Part shown: positions 48,626 through 59,218 of the stretch, in pieces
Position numbering within the stretch: position 1 is the stretch's first letter
Layout of the letters: each line of letters starts with the position of its first letter
From: Warburgia ugandensis
Lineage: Eukaryota; Streptophyta; Magnoliopsida; Canellales; Canellaceae
Direction of reading: 5' to 3'
DNA: 64,000 nt
NCBI GenBank assembly: GCA_035236585.1
Contig: CP141138.1
Span: 26,547,437-26,611,436 of the forward strand
Made by a program: the position numbers and the translations under genes
The notes under the pieces: generated by a model
Told to the model about the DNA's origin: nothing
The model's input: only the letters and a program-made list of their open reading frames with translations
The model's database searches: none

Positions 48626-50118
48626 AAGGAGAGTTCCCTTACTGTAATGAGAACTGGATGTTCATAATTTAGTAAATATACTGTTTTCACCTCTTAATGG
48701 GAATGCATATCATTAGTCTTGCATGTCATTCATGTGATGAAGCATTTTATAAAAGTTAATTCTCAAAAACCAATTACACACAGCATATAATCAAGACTAA
48801 TATAAAGGTATGACTTAAAGACCTTGAGGAAAATCAGTGGAGACCTATAACCTAGTGAGAGTTTGAGACTAGCTTCTTTGAGAGGGTTATAAGTATTTCT
48901 ATAATTTATTCAGCGTATATACATTAGTGTGATCCTGTTTTCATTGTTTTGCTTAAACATCAAGAATAAAGTGGAGTAATAGCTTTAATTCCAAAAATTT
49001 ATTGAATCTGATAGGCTTTAGGAAACCTAAGAAATGATATAGGCCATCCTTGCTCAGCCTAGAGACATAAATCCTACCCAATATAATATACCACTAGTTA
49101 GCCTTTTGAGCCTGTTATTAAGCCTTTTCTTTCTTAACCCCATTTACCCTAACCCAAAATAACCGAGTAAAATAAATACCACTACCCATCTTCAAAATGA
49201 GTAGAGTAAGAAAAAAGTTCAAAAAGAGGACAAAAAGTCAAAGAAGTGAGAAAAATTAGCTGTCTTTCTTCCAAAGAAGAAAAAGAAGGAAAAAAAAGAA
49301 AAGGAAAGACCAAAGTCTGAAAAGAGAAATTCACTTCAAGTATAAACCAAAAAGAAAAGTTGTCCTAGCATATATTCATTGAAGACATCTACTCAATTTT
49401 GAACCTTGAAATCTTTATACCTTTCTTTTCTAAACCTGTCATAAGCCTACATTTCGTCCTATTTAAAGACCTATTGATCTTAGGTGGACATAGCCTTAAA
49501 GAGGAGATAAAAAGAAAGAATTAAGGTAAAAGACTCCTCATATTCTTGATGTTAACATCCACTCCTAAGGATCACTTTACTTTGTCTCATGAGTATTAAA
49601 AAGAATTATGTGAACCATCAGTTTGTTGGATTCGGTCATATAATGAGAGAAATATGTTTAACCCCTTATCTAAGAGTTTTATTTCTGAGCGTATACCTAT
49701 GAGGATTTGAGGTCAAAGCATATTTTCAATAGAATGTAAGCATATCCAATTAGAAGTCAAGATTTATGTGGCTATACACACACATGCACTCTGAGAAATA
49801 ACTCAAATAAAAATGTCTTTAATATGTGTATGGTGTGTAAAATTGTCAAATCTTCTTCATTAAGTTGTGAAAAATTAGTCAATTTGCTAATGAATGAGGA
49901 TTCTCTGAGATAAAATAGGGAACTTGACTTTACTGAATTTTGTGGGTATATTCACTACAAACCCTCACGAGGCCTAACTCGTCCACTAGGAGTAACCTAG
50001 GAGTTCAAGGGCTTGTTGCATGTGCTAAATGCAATCATAAGTATCTACGAAAGTGGCATCTTGTACTAGCTTTGTAAAATAATTGTCTGCATGTTTTGCT
50101 TGGGACTAGCAAAATGCT
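48368..50118 (+). other. Non-coding 3' region of copy 2
   Basis: 1.75 kb between the post-coding motif and the first PPT. It contains the (GA)n run and is alignable with the inverse of 3743-5409. No frame of interest was found. Confidence 0.65.
48537..48619. repeat. (GA)41 microsatellite
   Basis: Uninterrupted dinucleotide run. The corresponding place in copy 1 (about 5240-5260) has only a short A/T-rich tract, so it expanded in this copy. Confidence 0.95.
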
Positions 50119-50390
50119 GGTTGGGGGGTGTGTTAATAGTTCAATTTTGATAATAATAAAAAATACCCCTACTTTAGTATTTAATTAGAGCATCTAGACC
50201 ATTAATTTTGAGATTTTACATAAAATATTACTAGCTTTGTAAAATAATTGTCTGCATGTTTTGCTCGGGACTAGCAAAATGCTGGTTGGGGGGTGTGTTA
50301 AGAGTTCAATTTTGATCAAAATACCCCTACTTTAGTATTTAATTAGAGTATCTAGACCATTAATTTTGAGATTTTACATAAAATATTTCA
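50065..50390 (+). repeat. 165-bp tandem duplication spanning PPT and LTR start
   Basis: Units start ACTAGCTTTGTAAAATAATT at 50065 and 50230. Each holds a GGTTGGGGGGTG tract (50119-50130, 50284-50295) and an LTR-like start (TGTTAATAGTTC at 50131, TGTTAAGAGTTC at 50296). The first unit also has a short AATAATAAA insertion. Confidence 0.92.
50284..50295 (+). other. Polypurine tract of copy 2
   Basis: GGTTGGGGGGTG before the complete 3' LTR. An identical duplicate lies at 50119-50130. The proximal one is the natural candidate because it abuts the LTR that extends to 52019. Confidence 0.8.
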
Positions 50391-52019
50391 TTTTAACTTT
50401 AATTGGCCATCCAACCCTTGAATTGTAAAATTTAGTGGTTAGATGATTAGTAAATCTAATGAACGGTTTAGATTGTGCTAATTGGGTCCTTGCATTGCAG
50501 ATTAGTCAACTTAGGCGTAGACACTCCAGATCGAATCAAGGATATCAGATGAAGAGGATGAAGTTTTATGGAAATCAGATGGAATTTGAAGAGTCCTAGG
50601 ACAGGACAAAGTTGAAACTAGAGTTCTAGCAAGTCTATAATTCTAGTGTACCCCACTCTCTCTTATCTCTTTTCCCTCTCTCTTATTTTTTTTCCACTTA
50701 TCTTTCTCCTCTCTTTTTCTTATCCCTTCCCTCTCTTTTCTCTCTCTCTTATCCCCCTATCTCCTACACATCTCTTCCTCCACTTCCCACTCACTCACGT
50801 CTCTCTCTAGTTTCTTCATAAATCTCTCCTTTCTTCTCTTGGCCGACCATAGGTGCGTGACACACCTAGCTGGCCTAGCATCAACACTCCCCTTCACCTT
50901 CAGCAAATTTTTTCCTCTTACACTTCACGCACCATCTCCTTCTTCCCATCCGTCTCATCTCTCAAGCACCTCATTCCAGCCCTGTCTTGACTTGCATCAC
51001 CACCTTTCTCTTCACATTATGTTACCTATTTGGGTTGAACCACACCACTTTCCTTTCTAAGTTTATCACTGACCAGGCTTCCCTATGACCTTACAATAAC
51101 ATCACCAGCCCAGCTAACAACTTCTCCTCTATCCTTCAAGTGGAACCAGACGACGCCTGGAAAAGGCGTCAATTTTTTTTCATTCAACCCAATCCCAGTC
51201 GTAACTCACCTCTCCCCTTTCATCCATATTCACCGCCCAAAGTACACTGCTCCAAAGAGTCGTGCGACGCTTCATCTACTCCGTACGGACGAGCACGCCT
51301 AGGTCGACCTCTGCTACAGATCGTCTCTAGCAAGCATCTCCATCTTCTCCGCCAAGCATCTTCTTCTTCGGTGTATTTACGTTGTTGACTTCAGATCGTA
51401 GCCTTCCCCAGCTGGATCGCACACCCATCATACTGAATCTGGCAATTTCCCGCTTCCAGACGTCCCGGAGAAGGAAACCCGAAGTGGGTTTTCCTCCCGC
51501 GTCGCTACCCTCTTCTCCCTCCTCTGGATCCATCTCCTCCATTCACCGATCATCTTCTTCATTGGGTTTTCATCTGGTTTTTGTTAAAAACCATATTTTG
51601 AACAGAATTCTAGTTTTTCCCTTCTGTTTAAATGCAATGACATTTCTGTTTATTTCCATTAATTACATCTACGTCCCCTGTTTAATTACATATGTATCCT
51701 CTGTTTATTTACATCTGTGTCCCTGTTCTATTTAAGCTTTATTTTATCCATCTTTTGACAGTGTTATCCAGGGACAATGCTATCCACGAAGTGTGATTCA
51801 GGGATGTTTGATTAGTTATTTTATGTTTTTTGGAAGTGAAAGTTATGTAAAGTGCATCATTTGAATAAATCTGAATGATTAGGCTAGCTTTATTATTCTC
51901 TTTTAGTTTTAAATAATTAAATTTTATTAAAAACTCCACTTAAAGCGAGTCCCTGTGGGTTCGACCCTTATTTGCATAGCTATACTCAATAGCCCTTGCA
52001 CTTGTAGAAAACATCAACA
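50296..52019 (+). repeat. 3' LTR of copy 2
   Basis: 1.72 kb, pairs with 42110-43849 and ends AAACATCAACA before the CTCCT duplication copy. Open frames at 50839-51735 lie in its pyrimidine-rich part and are not genes. Confidence 0.92.
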
Positions 52020-52940
52020 CTCCTTACCTCTGTGTCCCTTTCCTCTATCGCTCAACCTAATCCTCCACGCCTAGCCCAAACTAGGAGTAGCCCTCCATGA
52101 GCCTTGCTCCCCTCCCCAGTTGGATGACTTGGGCATCTGAACCAGCCACATGATCTTCTACTCCATTCACTGGCAACCCTCTCTGTCAGCCTTCACCCAC
52201 TCTCCCTCGTCACTTTTTTCTGTTGTCAGCCGACCCATCAACCCACCATACCAGTCGCCCAATTTCCCACCTTCGATCCCCTCTGAACCCCACAATACCA
52301 GATCTGCTCACCGCGTCATCATCTACTTGGCATAACCGTGCTATGCCTGTCACCGGAGAGCACCTATTGGAAATTCCAGTTGCCTCTTCTTCCACCACCT
52401 GACGGCCTTGTCACTTCACGGGGCGACGCCTCTTGACTCAGAAGAAAGGACCCAAATTGGGTTTTCCCCCCGTTTCCTCCACTTTCCTTTTCTCCTCTCC
52501 CCCATCCTCCACTACTCGATCTTCCTCCTCTGGCTGGGTTTGGTGTTATCGGTTAAAGAAATAGAAAACGGGAAATTTTCGTTTATGCCCTTTGATCTTT
52601 AATTGTAATGACATTTGTAGCCCTAGATTAATTACATTTGTGTTCTGTTTCATTCTAGTTTAACGTTATTCTGATTTTGACTATCCGAGGACTGTGTTAT
52701 CTCTGGCAATTATTTGACCTGTTTTGTGTTGTAATTTTTAGGACCTGTTGTGACTAATTGCATGACATAGTAGTCAAACAGAGAAGTTCTCGCTAGTTGC
52801 TTTTTACTTTCATTTATTTCTGGTAAATTACAATTAAAATTTGTGTAAACTCTACCCTTTCAAGTCAAGTCCCCGTGGAATCGACCCGGACTTGCACTAG
52901 CTATTCTACAACAACTGTGCACTTGCAAAAAACATCAACA
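52020..52940 (+). repeat. 3' LTR of the Athila, right part
   Basis: It resumes TTACCTCTGTGTCCCTTTCC, matching ACCTCTGTGTCCCTTTCC at 32429 of the 5' LTR, and ends AAAACATCAACA at 52940 before the ATATT duplication. Together with 41330-42109 it makes a full LTR of about 1.70 kb. Confidence 0.93.
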
Positions 52941-52945
52941 ATATT

Positions 52946-54009
52946 CATAGTCCTCATAAGGATGTGGTGGCAGCCTTTCTTGAGTATCAGAGAGCACCCA
53001 CCTTGTTCTAGATTGGCAAGTAGATGAGCATAGTGGAGTCCCATTTATTTATGTTTGTTCTAAGAGCAAAAGTTGGTTCTAGATGAACTTATTTTGGTCA
53101 GTAATAAGTACTCATGTCCTGACTTGGGATGGATAAGTCTATTTTGTGAAATGATATGCTCGAAGATGATTTGGCATGGATTTGTTTGGTTTGTGAGATG
53201 GTATGATCAAAGATGAATTGCATGGATTTTTTTGTTCTTGAGTTGAGATGTGATTTTAGTATTTTAACACTTTTGTCACTTTATGCATTTCCTTTGGCTT
53301 TAGTTAAGCTTGATTTCTCTTGAGTTAATTGAGATGATGATGTGATGCATTATGCATACTTTTTAATGCATGACATGTATGTATATTGCATGATTGGACT
53401 AACGAGATGTTAGTTTCGGTTTTAAAAAAAAGCACTAAGATTTTAAATACATATTGATGTATGAATGCGATGTATGTAGCAAATTTTGTTTTTGTATTTC
53501 TATTCTTCCTATGAGGTATACCCATATGCTCAAACACTAACCCACCCACCCCAGTCACCTTTCTCACACCACAAATAAGGAGGGATAGGAAAAATAGGAA
53601 GGTAGAACGATTTGGCAGGGTTTGTTGACCATGATATGGCTATGACAGACACTTCTTAGCATGACTTTTTTGTAAAGTAAGTTTTACTTGGTTAAATATG
53701 TTTTAGGGTTAAGATTTTTATGATGAAAAAAATTAATATTTTTAATGCTTAGTGTTTTTAGAAAATTAATTTGAAAAAGAAAAAATCTTTATTGGTTTTA
53801 TTTTTTTTAAAGAATTTGCAAATGAGGAATCCTGAATTTTTAAATAATTTAAATTAAGTCATTTAAAAGCCTTGGTCATCACATAAAACTCAAAATATAA
53901 AAATAAATGGCAATAATAGTCATGAACAAAATCATATTGTTTATACAGAGTCAAATAATTTGGAGCTTACTTGAATAGAACAAAGCAAGCAACCATACTA
54001 TTACTTAAT
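52946..54009. other. Unassigned sequence with a short imperfect repeat
   Basis: No gene or LTR terminus recognised. Two imperfect copies of a roughly 45-bp unit lie at about 53150-53190 and 53200-53245 (TTTGTGAAATGATATGCTCG and TTTGTGAGATGGTATGATCA). A small minus-strand frame at 53325-53567 has no recognisable feature. Confidence 0.4.
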
Positions 54010-55060
54010 CAAATTACTTCATAAAAATGGTACATCAGTGTTACTCTTATTGTTAGACAAGATTCATATCATAAAGATTTGATTGCTCTAGTAGATAGTG
54101 GTGCAAATATGAGTTGTGCTCAAGAAAGAATGATTCCTGTAAAGTTTTATTAAAAACTACCCAAAGCCTTACTTCAACTAGTAACAATAAACACTTTTGT
54201 CTATAATACTGAGGTTTGTATGCCTACAACTTTTCAATTTGTAAATAATTTACATTATCACATGATACTTGGAACTACATTTCTCTTAAAACCAATGCCA
54301 ATAAGCAAAATTGATTCCTTTGGAATTTATTTTGAGAAAAATATTGGATAATTAGTCTTTAAATTTATAATCGATTTAAAAACCCATGTCTTAAATGAAA
54401 TAAGAAAAATTTTACTTAAAGAAAAACAAATAAATGTCTTAAGAGAAGAAATTGCAATAATTGATATTGAAAAACCACTTAAAAATGACTCAATAAAGAA
54501 TAAAATTGCAAACATCACAAACTCATTCTCAAAAACCTGTAGTGATGTTCCAAATGCTTTTTGGAATATAAAAAAACATATTGTTTCTCTTCCTTATGAA
54601 GACACTTTTAATAAAAAATGAATTCCTATGAAGACTATACCTTCTCAAATGAATTCATAATATCTAGAACTCTACAAAAATAAAATACAAGATTTTCTTG
54701 ATAAAAAGCTGATAAGAAATTTATACTCACTATGGAGTTGTATTGCTCTTTTATGTCAATAAAACATCAGAAATGTAAGGAGACAAGCTAAGACTTGTAA
54801 TTAATTATAAATATTTTAATAAGGTTAAAAAATGGATCATATATCCAATTCCTAATAAAAGGAATATACTCAATATACTTCAAGGAGCTTTGACCTTCTC
54901 CAAAATTGACTTGAAATATGGATATTGGCAAATTCATATCAAAGAGGAAGATAGATATAAAACAACATTTATAGTTCTGTTTGGACATTATGAATGGAAG
55001 AATGTTCCATGAGGATTTACATACACATGTAATCTTTTTACTCGCATAATACTAACAAAT
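54010..55060 (+). pseudogene. Degenerate endogenous pararetrovirus-like protease/RT fragment
   Basis: An AT-rich stretch reads, with several breaks, as an aspartic protease with D-S-G-A at about 54094-54105, followed by a charged linker and the N-terminal half of a reverse transcriptase (finger and early palm, about 54640-55050). The spacing and local residue pattern look more like Caulimoviridae than like the Ty3/gypsy elements nearby. It ends before the Y-x-D-D motif. In-frame stops occur near 54150, 54620, 54658, 54760 and 55010. No movement protein, coat protein or complete RNase H is visible, and no intergenic promoter. It is a non-functional relic. A divergent Ty3/gypsy origin is the alternative. 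Confidence 0.65.
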
Positions 55061-55778
55061 GTTAAGCATTGTGCAGAAATGGTCCTGAGTCAAAAAAAGC
55101 AGTTTGGGTGATTCACCCTTTCAATATTCCCTTATGGAGCTTCTATCAGGTTTAGACCAATTAGTGAATTTGGGTGAAAACGAGATGGAGACATAGCTAA
55201 ACCATTAGAATAGAAACTCCTCTTAATTAAACATCAAAGCATGATGAATCTCTAACCCCTTCTAAAGATTTTATTCTAAGCCATATTAAGTGGTATCCAA
55301 GCTTTAACCTCTTGGATTGGTCTGCTAGAGTCCTTCCTCTCCCTATCTACCAGCTAGTGGATTCATATGCCTCATGTTTTCATTTAGGTTGTGTTGCAAG
55401 GTTAGTTGCAACATGCATGCTCAATATTTTATCACTTAGAAACTAAGAACCTGCAAATGTACAATCTAGCATTATGGATGGCATACACAATCTGCCAAAG
55501 CAGAAGCTATTTGATCATTCACTTCAGGCATTGTTGGAGTTGTGAATTGATAAATAACAAAAAAGCAAAGGCCTACATTCATCAACAAACTCTCAATAAA
55601 TTAAAACCTTAGAACCATTCATTAAGGGATAACTTTTATGTATGGCTCATACATATCGTGTTACCAAAAAAGAGATTTGGATCATCGAAGCAATTTAGTT
55701 GCTTGTAGTCATTATTTATAAGTTATGTGTGTGCATGATACAAATGCCCTATGCAAATCTTCAATACCTAAAATATTT
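55061..55778. other. Unassigned sequence
   Basis: No domain recognised. A 68-codon frame at 55406-55612 contains nothing diagnostic. TGGTATCCAAGC near 55292 resembles a tRNA-Met PBS but has no LTR beside it. Confidence 0.4.
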
Positions 55779-55890
55779 GGGTTTTTTTTTTTGGAATGTT
55801 GACCACGCACACCCACGAGCATCTCGAACTCATGACTTATTAGAGAGGCTCTTCTTGCACCACTATGCTAGAAGGCATTTGCTCACCCAC
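55779..55890 (-). mobile_element. tRNA-derived SINE, about 110 bp
   Basis: In minus sense there is a pol III A box TAGCATAGTGG (55860-55870), a B box GAGTTCGAGAT (55821-55831) and an 11-base A tail followed by CCC (T-run 55782-55792 on plus). AAATATTT at 55771-55778 and 55891-55898 is a perfect 8-bp duplication. The short body ends just after the tRNA-like part. It could also be a retroposed tRNA pseudogene. Confidence 0.8.
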
Positions 55891-55898
55891 AAATATTT

Positions 55899-56929
55899 CC
55901 ACTCAAGCTAGTTTACATATTATTCATGTAGTAGTCTCTTTGACACCAACTCATTCTCAAATCAACTTTCCTTCCATCCTTTTTCTAATGAATTGCTAGA
56001 ATGTTATTAACAAGTAAGAATGAAGTAAACAAAGTAAGTAAAATAAGCTAAATTTTAGATAAAATAGCTTTAAAACTTTGAGGTGTTTGTTTCCAAATGA
56101 TTTTATCAATTCTTAAGACTACAAATAATAAGAAGAAAATACAATATTTTGGAACAACTTAATTGATGATTATTACCCCCTTTTGTACAAACAGCCTCAA
56201 GACCAAGTAGAACCTTACTTCCTGAGCCTACCTGAAGACCCAAGCATTACTAAGACTCATAGCATCATATATGTCTAGCAAAATGACATTATGCAAGTAA
56301 TTGCTACAATATACACTAGAGGAAGATGGCTTTTTCTAAGAAAATTTGCCACACTATTTGCTTCCCTATAAACATGACAAAAAGCAACTGATTAAAAATT
56401 ATTAATATAATGAAAACACTTCCTCTCCATCATCTTGACTGTCCACATGAGCATTGTCTTCATCCAACTACGTAGATTTACTTGTGTAATCTGCAAACAC
56501 AAGCCACAAGATGAGTGCCACTCTTTAGAGTTACTAAGAGCAACCCAACGTTCAATTAAATAGATTGGACGTATCCAAGCTCTTTAAGAATGTGGTAGTG
56601 AATTGATTTAGTACAAACCTAGACTTAATATGCCAATTAGTTTGCAAATTGATCAAGACAAACACTTCAATATGACAACAACAAATATGTACATACGACC
56701 AAGACAAACAACTTCTAGTAAAGCTCATATAATATTTTGTGCGAAATATTAGAACAAGCATTTTTAAGTGATGTCTACAATACAAATACAAGAAATTTAA
56801 TCAAGAAGAAGACCTAGTTAATAATCCCTATAGATATACAAGCAGCTTGCTCAAGGCAAACATTTTTAAGTCATTAATCCAGAGGGCGATCCTAAGCCCG
56901 TATAAAGGAGGAGGGTTGGTTTAGGTTGA
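55899..56929. other. Unassigned sequence
   Basis: No LTR terminus, domain or repeat recognised in about 1 kb. A minus-strand 79-codon frame at 56552-56791 is Cys-rich by chance and has no known motif. Confidence 0.4.
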
Positions 56930-58934
56930 TGTTGATGTTGAACCACAAGTGCATATGCTATTGTAGTGTAGCTCATGCAAATACGAGTCGATCCCACGGG
57001 GACTTGATTTAAAAAGTGAGAATTTCAATAAAATTTAATTATGTAAAATTAAAAATAAATTACTTGAATTATTAAAATTATAATCAGAGTTCATATCTAA
57101 TCAACTTCTCCAAATTACAGAAGTTTCAGTTCCTAAATAAAACACATAAATCAAATAACATGAAAAAAACTACTTCCCTAGCTTCATCACTATCAATATC
57201 TTCAAATCTAATCTTCTGAGAGTTGATCAACCTTTACAGATGTCTTTAGCACATCCTTGATTAGAGATCTACTAGTTGGATTTGTCAGATTCCTCAAAAA
57301 TATAGAGATCTAGGCTAAATTATATTTTTTAGATTTGGATGGCTCAAATTAAGTTAATGATTTCAGATTAAAGATCAAATACGTCAATTATGTCTAGGGA
57401 TGTCTTAAGAATGAAACTATAAAGTTAATTTGAAATCATATAAGAAACAAATGAGAAATAAGCAATTCTTAGTTGATTAAGGCTAACCCGTTGATTGGGT
57501 TAGGCCGTGATTAATCTAATTTGGTTTGGATTGTTCCTGAATTAACAAAATGCGAATATAATAGAACTAGAATAAACAGGGACACATGTGTAAATAAAGC
57601 AAGAACACAGATGTAATTAAAGTAAAAGGATAGAAATGTAATTAAATTTAAAAACCTAAGGGCAAAATGGAAATTTGATGAAAAATCTGGTTTTTAAGAA
57701 AAACCAAGAACCTGACGAAGAAGAAAACAATGATAGAGGGGCTAGAAGGGAAGAGGAGGGGGAGAAGGAAGACACGAGAGGAAAACCTGTTTCGGGTTTT
57801 TGTCTCTGGGACGTCTGGTACCAAGGAAGAAGGTCAATGGTGGTGATCAAAGCCAAAATGGAGGCAATCGAATGACACCACGGATGAGTGGAACAGATCA
57901 CCGATGACTAGTTGGAGATCTGGGTGTGACAAAGGTAAAGGAAAACGACACTTGGTCCTGTGCTGGTCCTGGAAGATTGCAAATAGGATATGGGTGGAGG
58001 GCAGATGGGAGCAGAGGAGCCTGGGGTGTGCTGAGAAGGACAGTGATGAGCTTACGGTGTGGAGACGTTGGGGGCAGACAACCGGTGATGGAGGAGGGAG
58101 TTGGGAGTTGACCTGGGGTCGGGTCTGATGGGAAGCATAGGTGGGGAATTTGTCGAAAGAGAGAGAGATAGAGGAGAAGAGAAAGAGTAAAGAAGTGGAA
58201 AGGGGTGGTGGGTCTGCCTCGTATAGTCTAAGGAAGGGGTTGAGAAGAGGAGAGAATAGAGGAGAAGAGGAGAGTGGTCAAGAGAGAGAGGAGAAGAGAA
58301 GAGTGCGGTGGTGAAGAGAGGCTGGAGGAAAAGGAGAATGTGAGAGAGTGGGAAAGGAAAGAGAGAAGAATAAGAATGAGGGAAAGAGAGAAGTAGAGAA
58401 AGGAGTTATGCGTAAGTGTAAGGAAATTAAGAAAGGGGTGATTAAGAGGAAGGCAAGAGAGAAGAGGAAGTTGCCCCCTACGGGTGGTGAATGTCGTCTT
58501 CCTTAAAGCCCATACCTTCTAAGGGCTTTCCACTTTCCTTCTAGCTTAGTTTCCTCCATGGGGACTTCCAACGAAGGGCACTTTTCAAATCTCTTCCATA
58601 GCTTCCTTTAATACAAAGTTTCTTTTAATGGCTTATTCCATCTACACCATTAATCCTTAACGGATGATCTGTAACATTGATCCTTGATCTTAGCCATCCA
58701 TGCATCTTTTGGTTAATCTATATAATAAAAGACCAAATTAGAATCATCTAATACGTACATTAATCATCTAATAAGCTCTAATGATCATCTGACTGTTGAT
58801 TTTGACAAATTAAGGTTTGGATGGTCAATTGGAGCTAAATTCAAAATCAAGCTAAATTTTGCAAATATAAACGGTTAGATGATCTAATTGAATGCTAAAT
58901 TAGGGATATTTAGACTAAAATTGAACACTTAACA
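56930..58934 (-). mobile_element. Athila-like solo LTR E, 2.0 kb
   Basis: The plus strand starts TGTTGATG and ends AACACTTAACA, flanked by GTTGA (56925-56929) and GTTGC (58935-58939), a duplication with one mismatch. The terminal block CGATCCCACGGGGACTTG (56989) is the family signature. The purine-rich tract at 58150-58460 is the inverted CT-rich region. There is no PBS or PPT beside it, so it is a solo LTR. Open frames at 57656-58128 fall in the LTR body. Confidence 0.85.
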
Positions 58935-58939
58935 GTTGC

Positions 58940-59218
58940 CACCTGATATAAAATCCTTTTGCAAATCTTATGACATGAATTTGACTATGACATTCCCTCA
59001 TATGAGGGCACTCTACATAAGTAACGCACTTCATTGGAACTTGAAGCAATGAAAAATAGGCAAGGGTTGTTAGGTCGTTCCCTATAAGTGGCACACTGCA
59101 TCGAATTCTAGGAGTACTAGAAAATGAGCAAGGGTTATTAGAAAAAATCCTTAGAAGCAACGAACTTCATCATAGCCTAGGTGTAGTGGAAAGTAGACAA
59201 GGGTCCCACACCATTCTA
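58940..59218. other. Short unassigned interval
   Basis: About 280 bp between the duplication of LTR E and the LINE fragment. It contains imperfect repeats around the words GCAACGAACTTCAT and GTAACGCACTTCAT. No gene seen. Confidence 0.4.

Larger units (their letters stand above)
42110..52019 (+). mobile_element. Non-autonomous Athila-like LTR retrotransposon (copy 2), nested
   Basis: It starts TGTTAAGTGTTCAATTTTGA and ends AAACATCAACA, inserted in the Athila 3' LTR with CTCCC/CTCCT (42105-42109, 52020-52024) as a duplication with one mismatch. It has a complete 5' LTR, a second truncated LTR, PBS, leader, one 515-codon frame with three stops, a non-coding 3' region, PPT and 3' LTR. There is no gag-pol. 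It is the same family as the element at 1597-10387. Being inside the Athila 3' LTR, it is younger than that copy of its presumed helper. Confidence 0.92.
31572..52940 (+). mobile_element. Athila-type Ty3/gypsy retrotransposon with a nested insertion
   Basis: A 5-bp duplication ATATT at 31567-31571 and 52941-52945 bounds an element with a 5' LTR (31572-33373), tRNA-Asp PBS, leader, decayed gag-pol, PPT and 3' LTR. The 3' LTR is cut in two (41330-42109 and 52020-52940) by the non-autonomous element at 42110-52019. Without the insertion the Athila is about 11.5 kb, a usual size. The domain order gag, protease, RT, RNase H, integrase is Ty3/gypsy. Many frameshifts and stops plus deletions in protease and integrase make it inactive. 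No env-like frame remains between integrase and PPT. Confidence 0.93.

Noticed and set aside
55286-55303. TGGTATCCAAGC as a tRNA-Met primer binding site
   Set aside because: No LTR terminus lies directly upstream and no gag follows, so it is probably chance.
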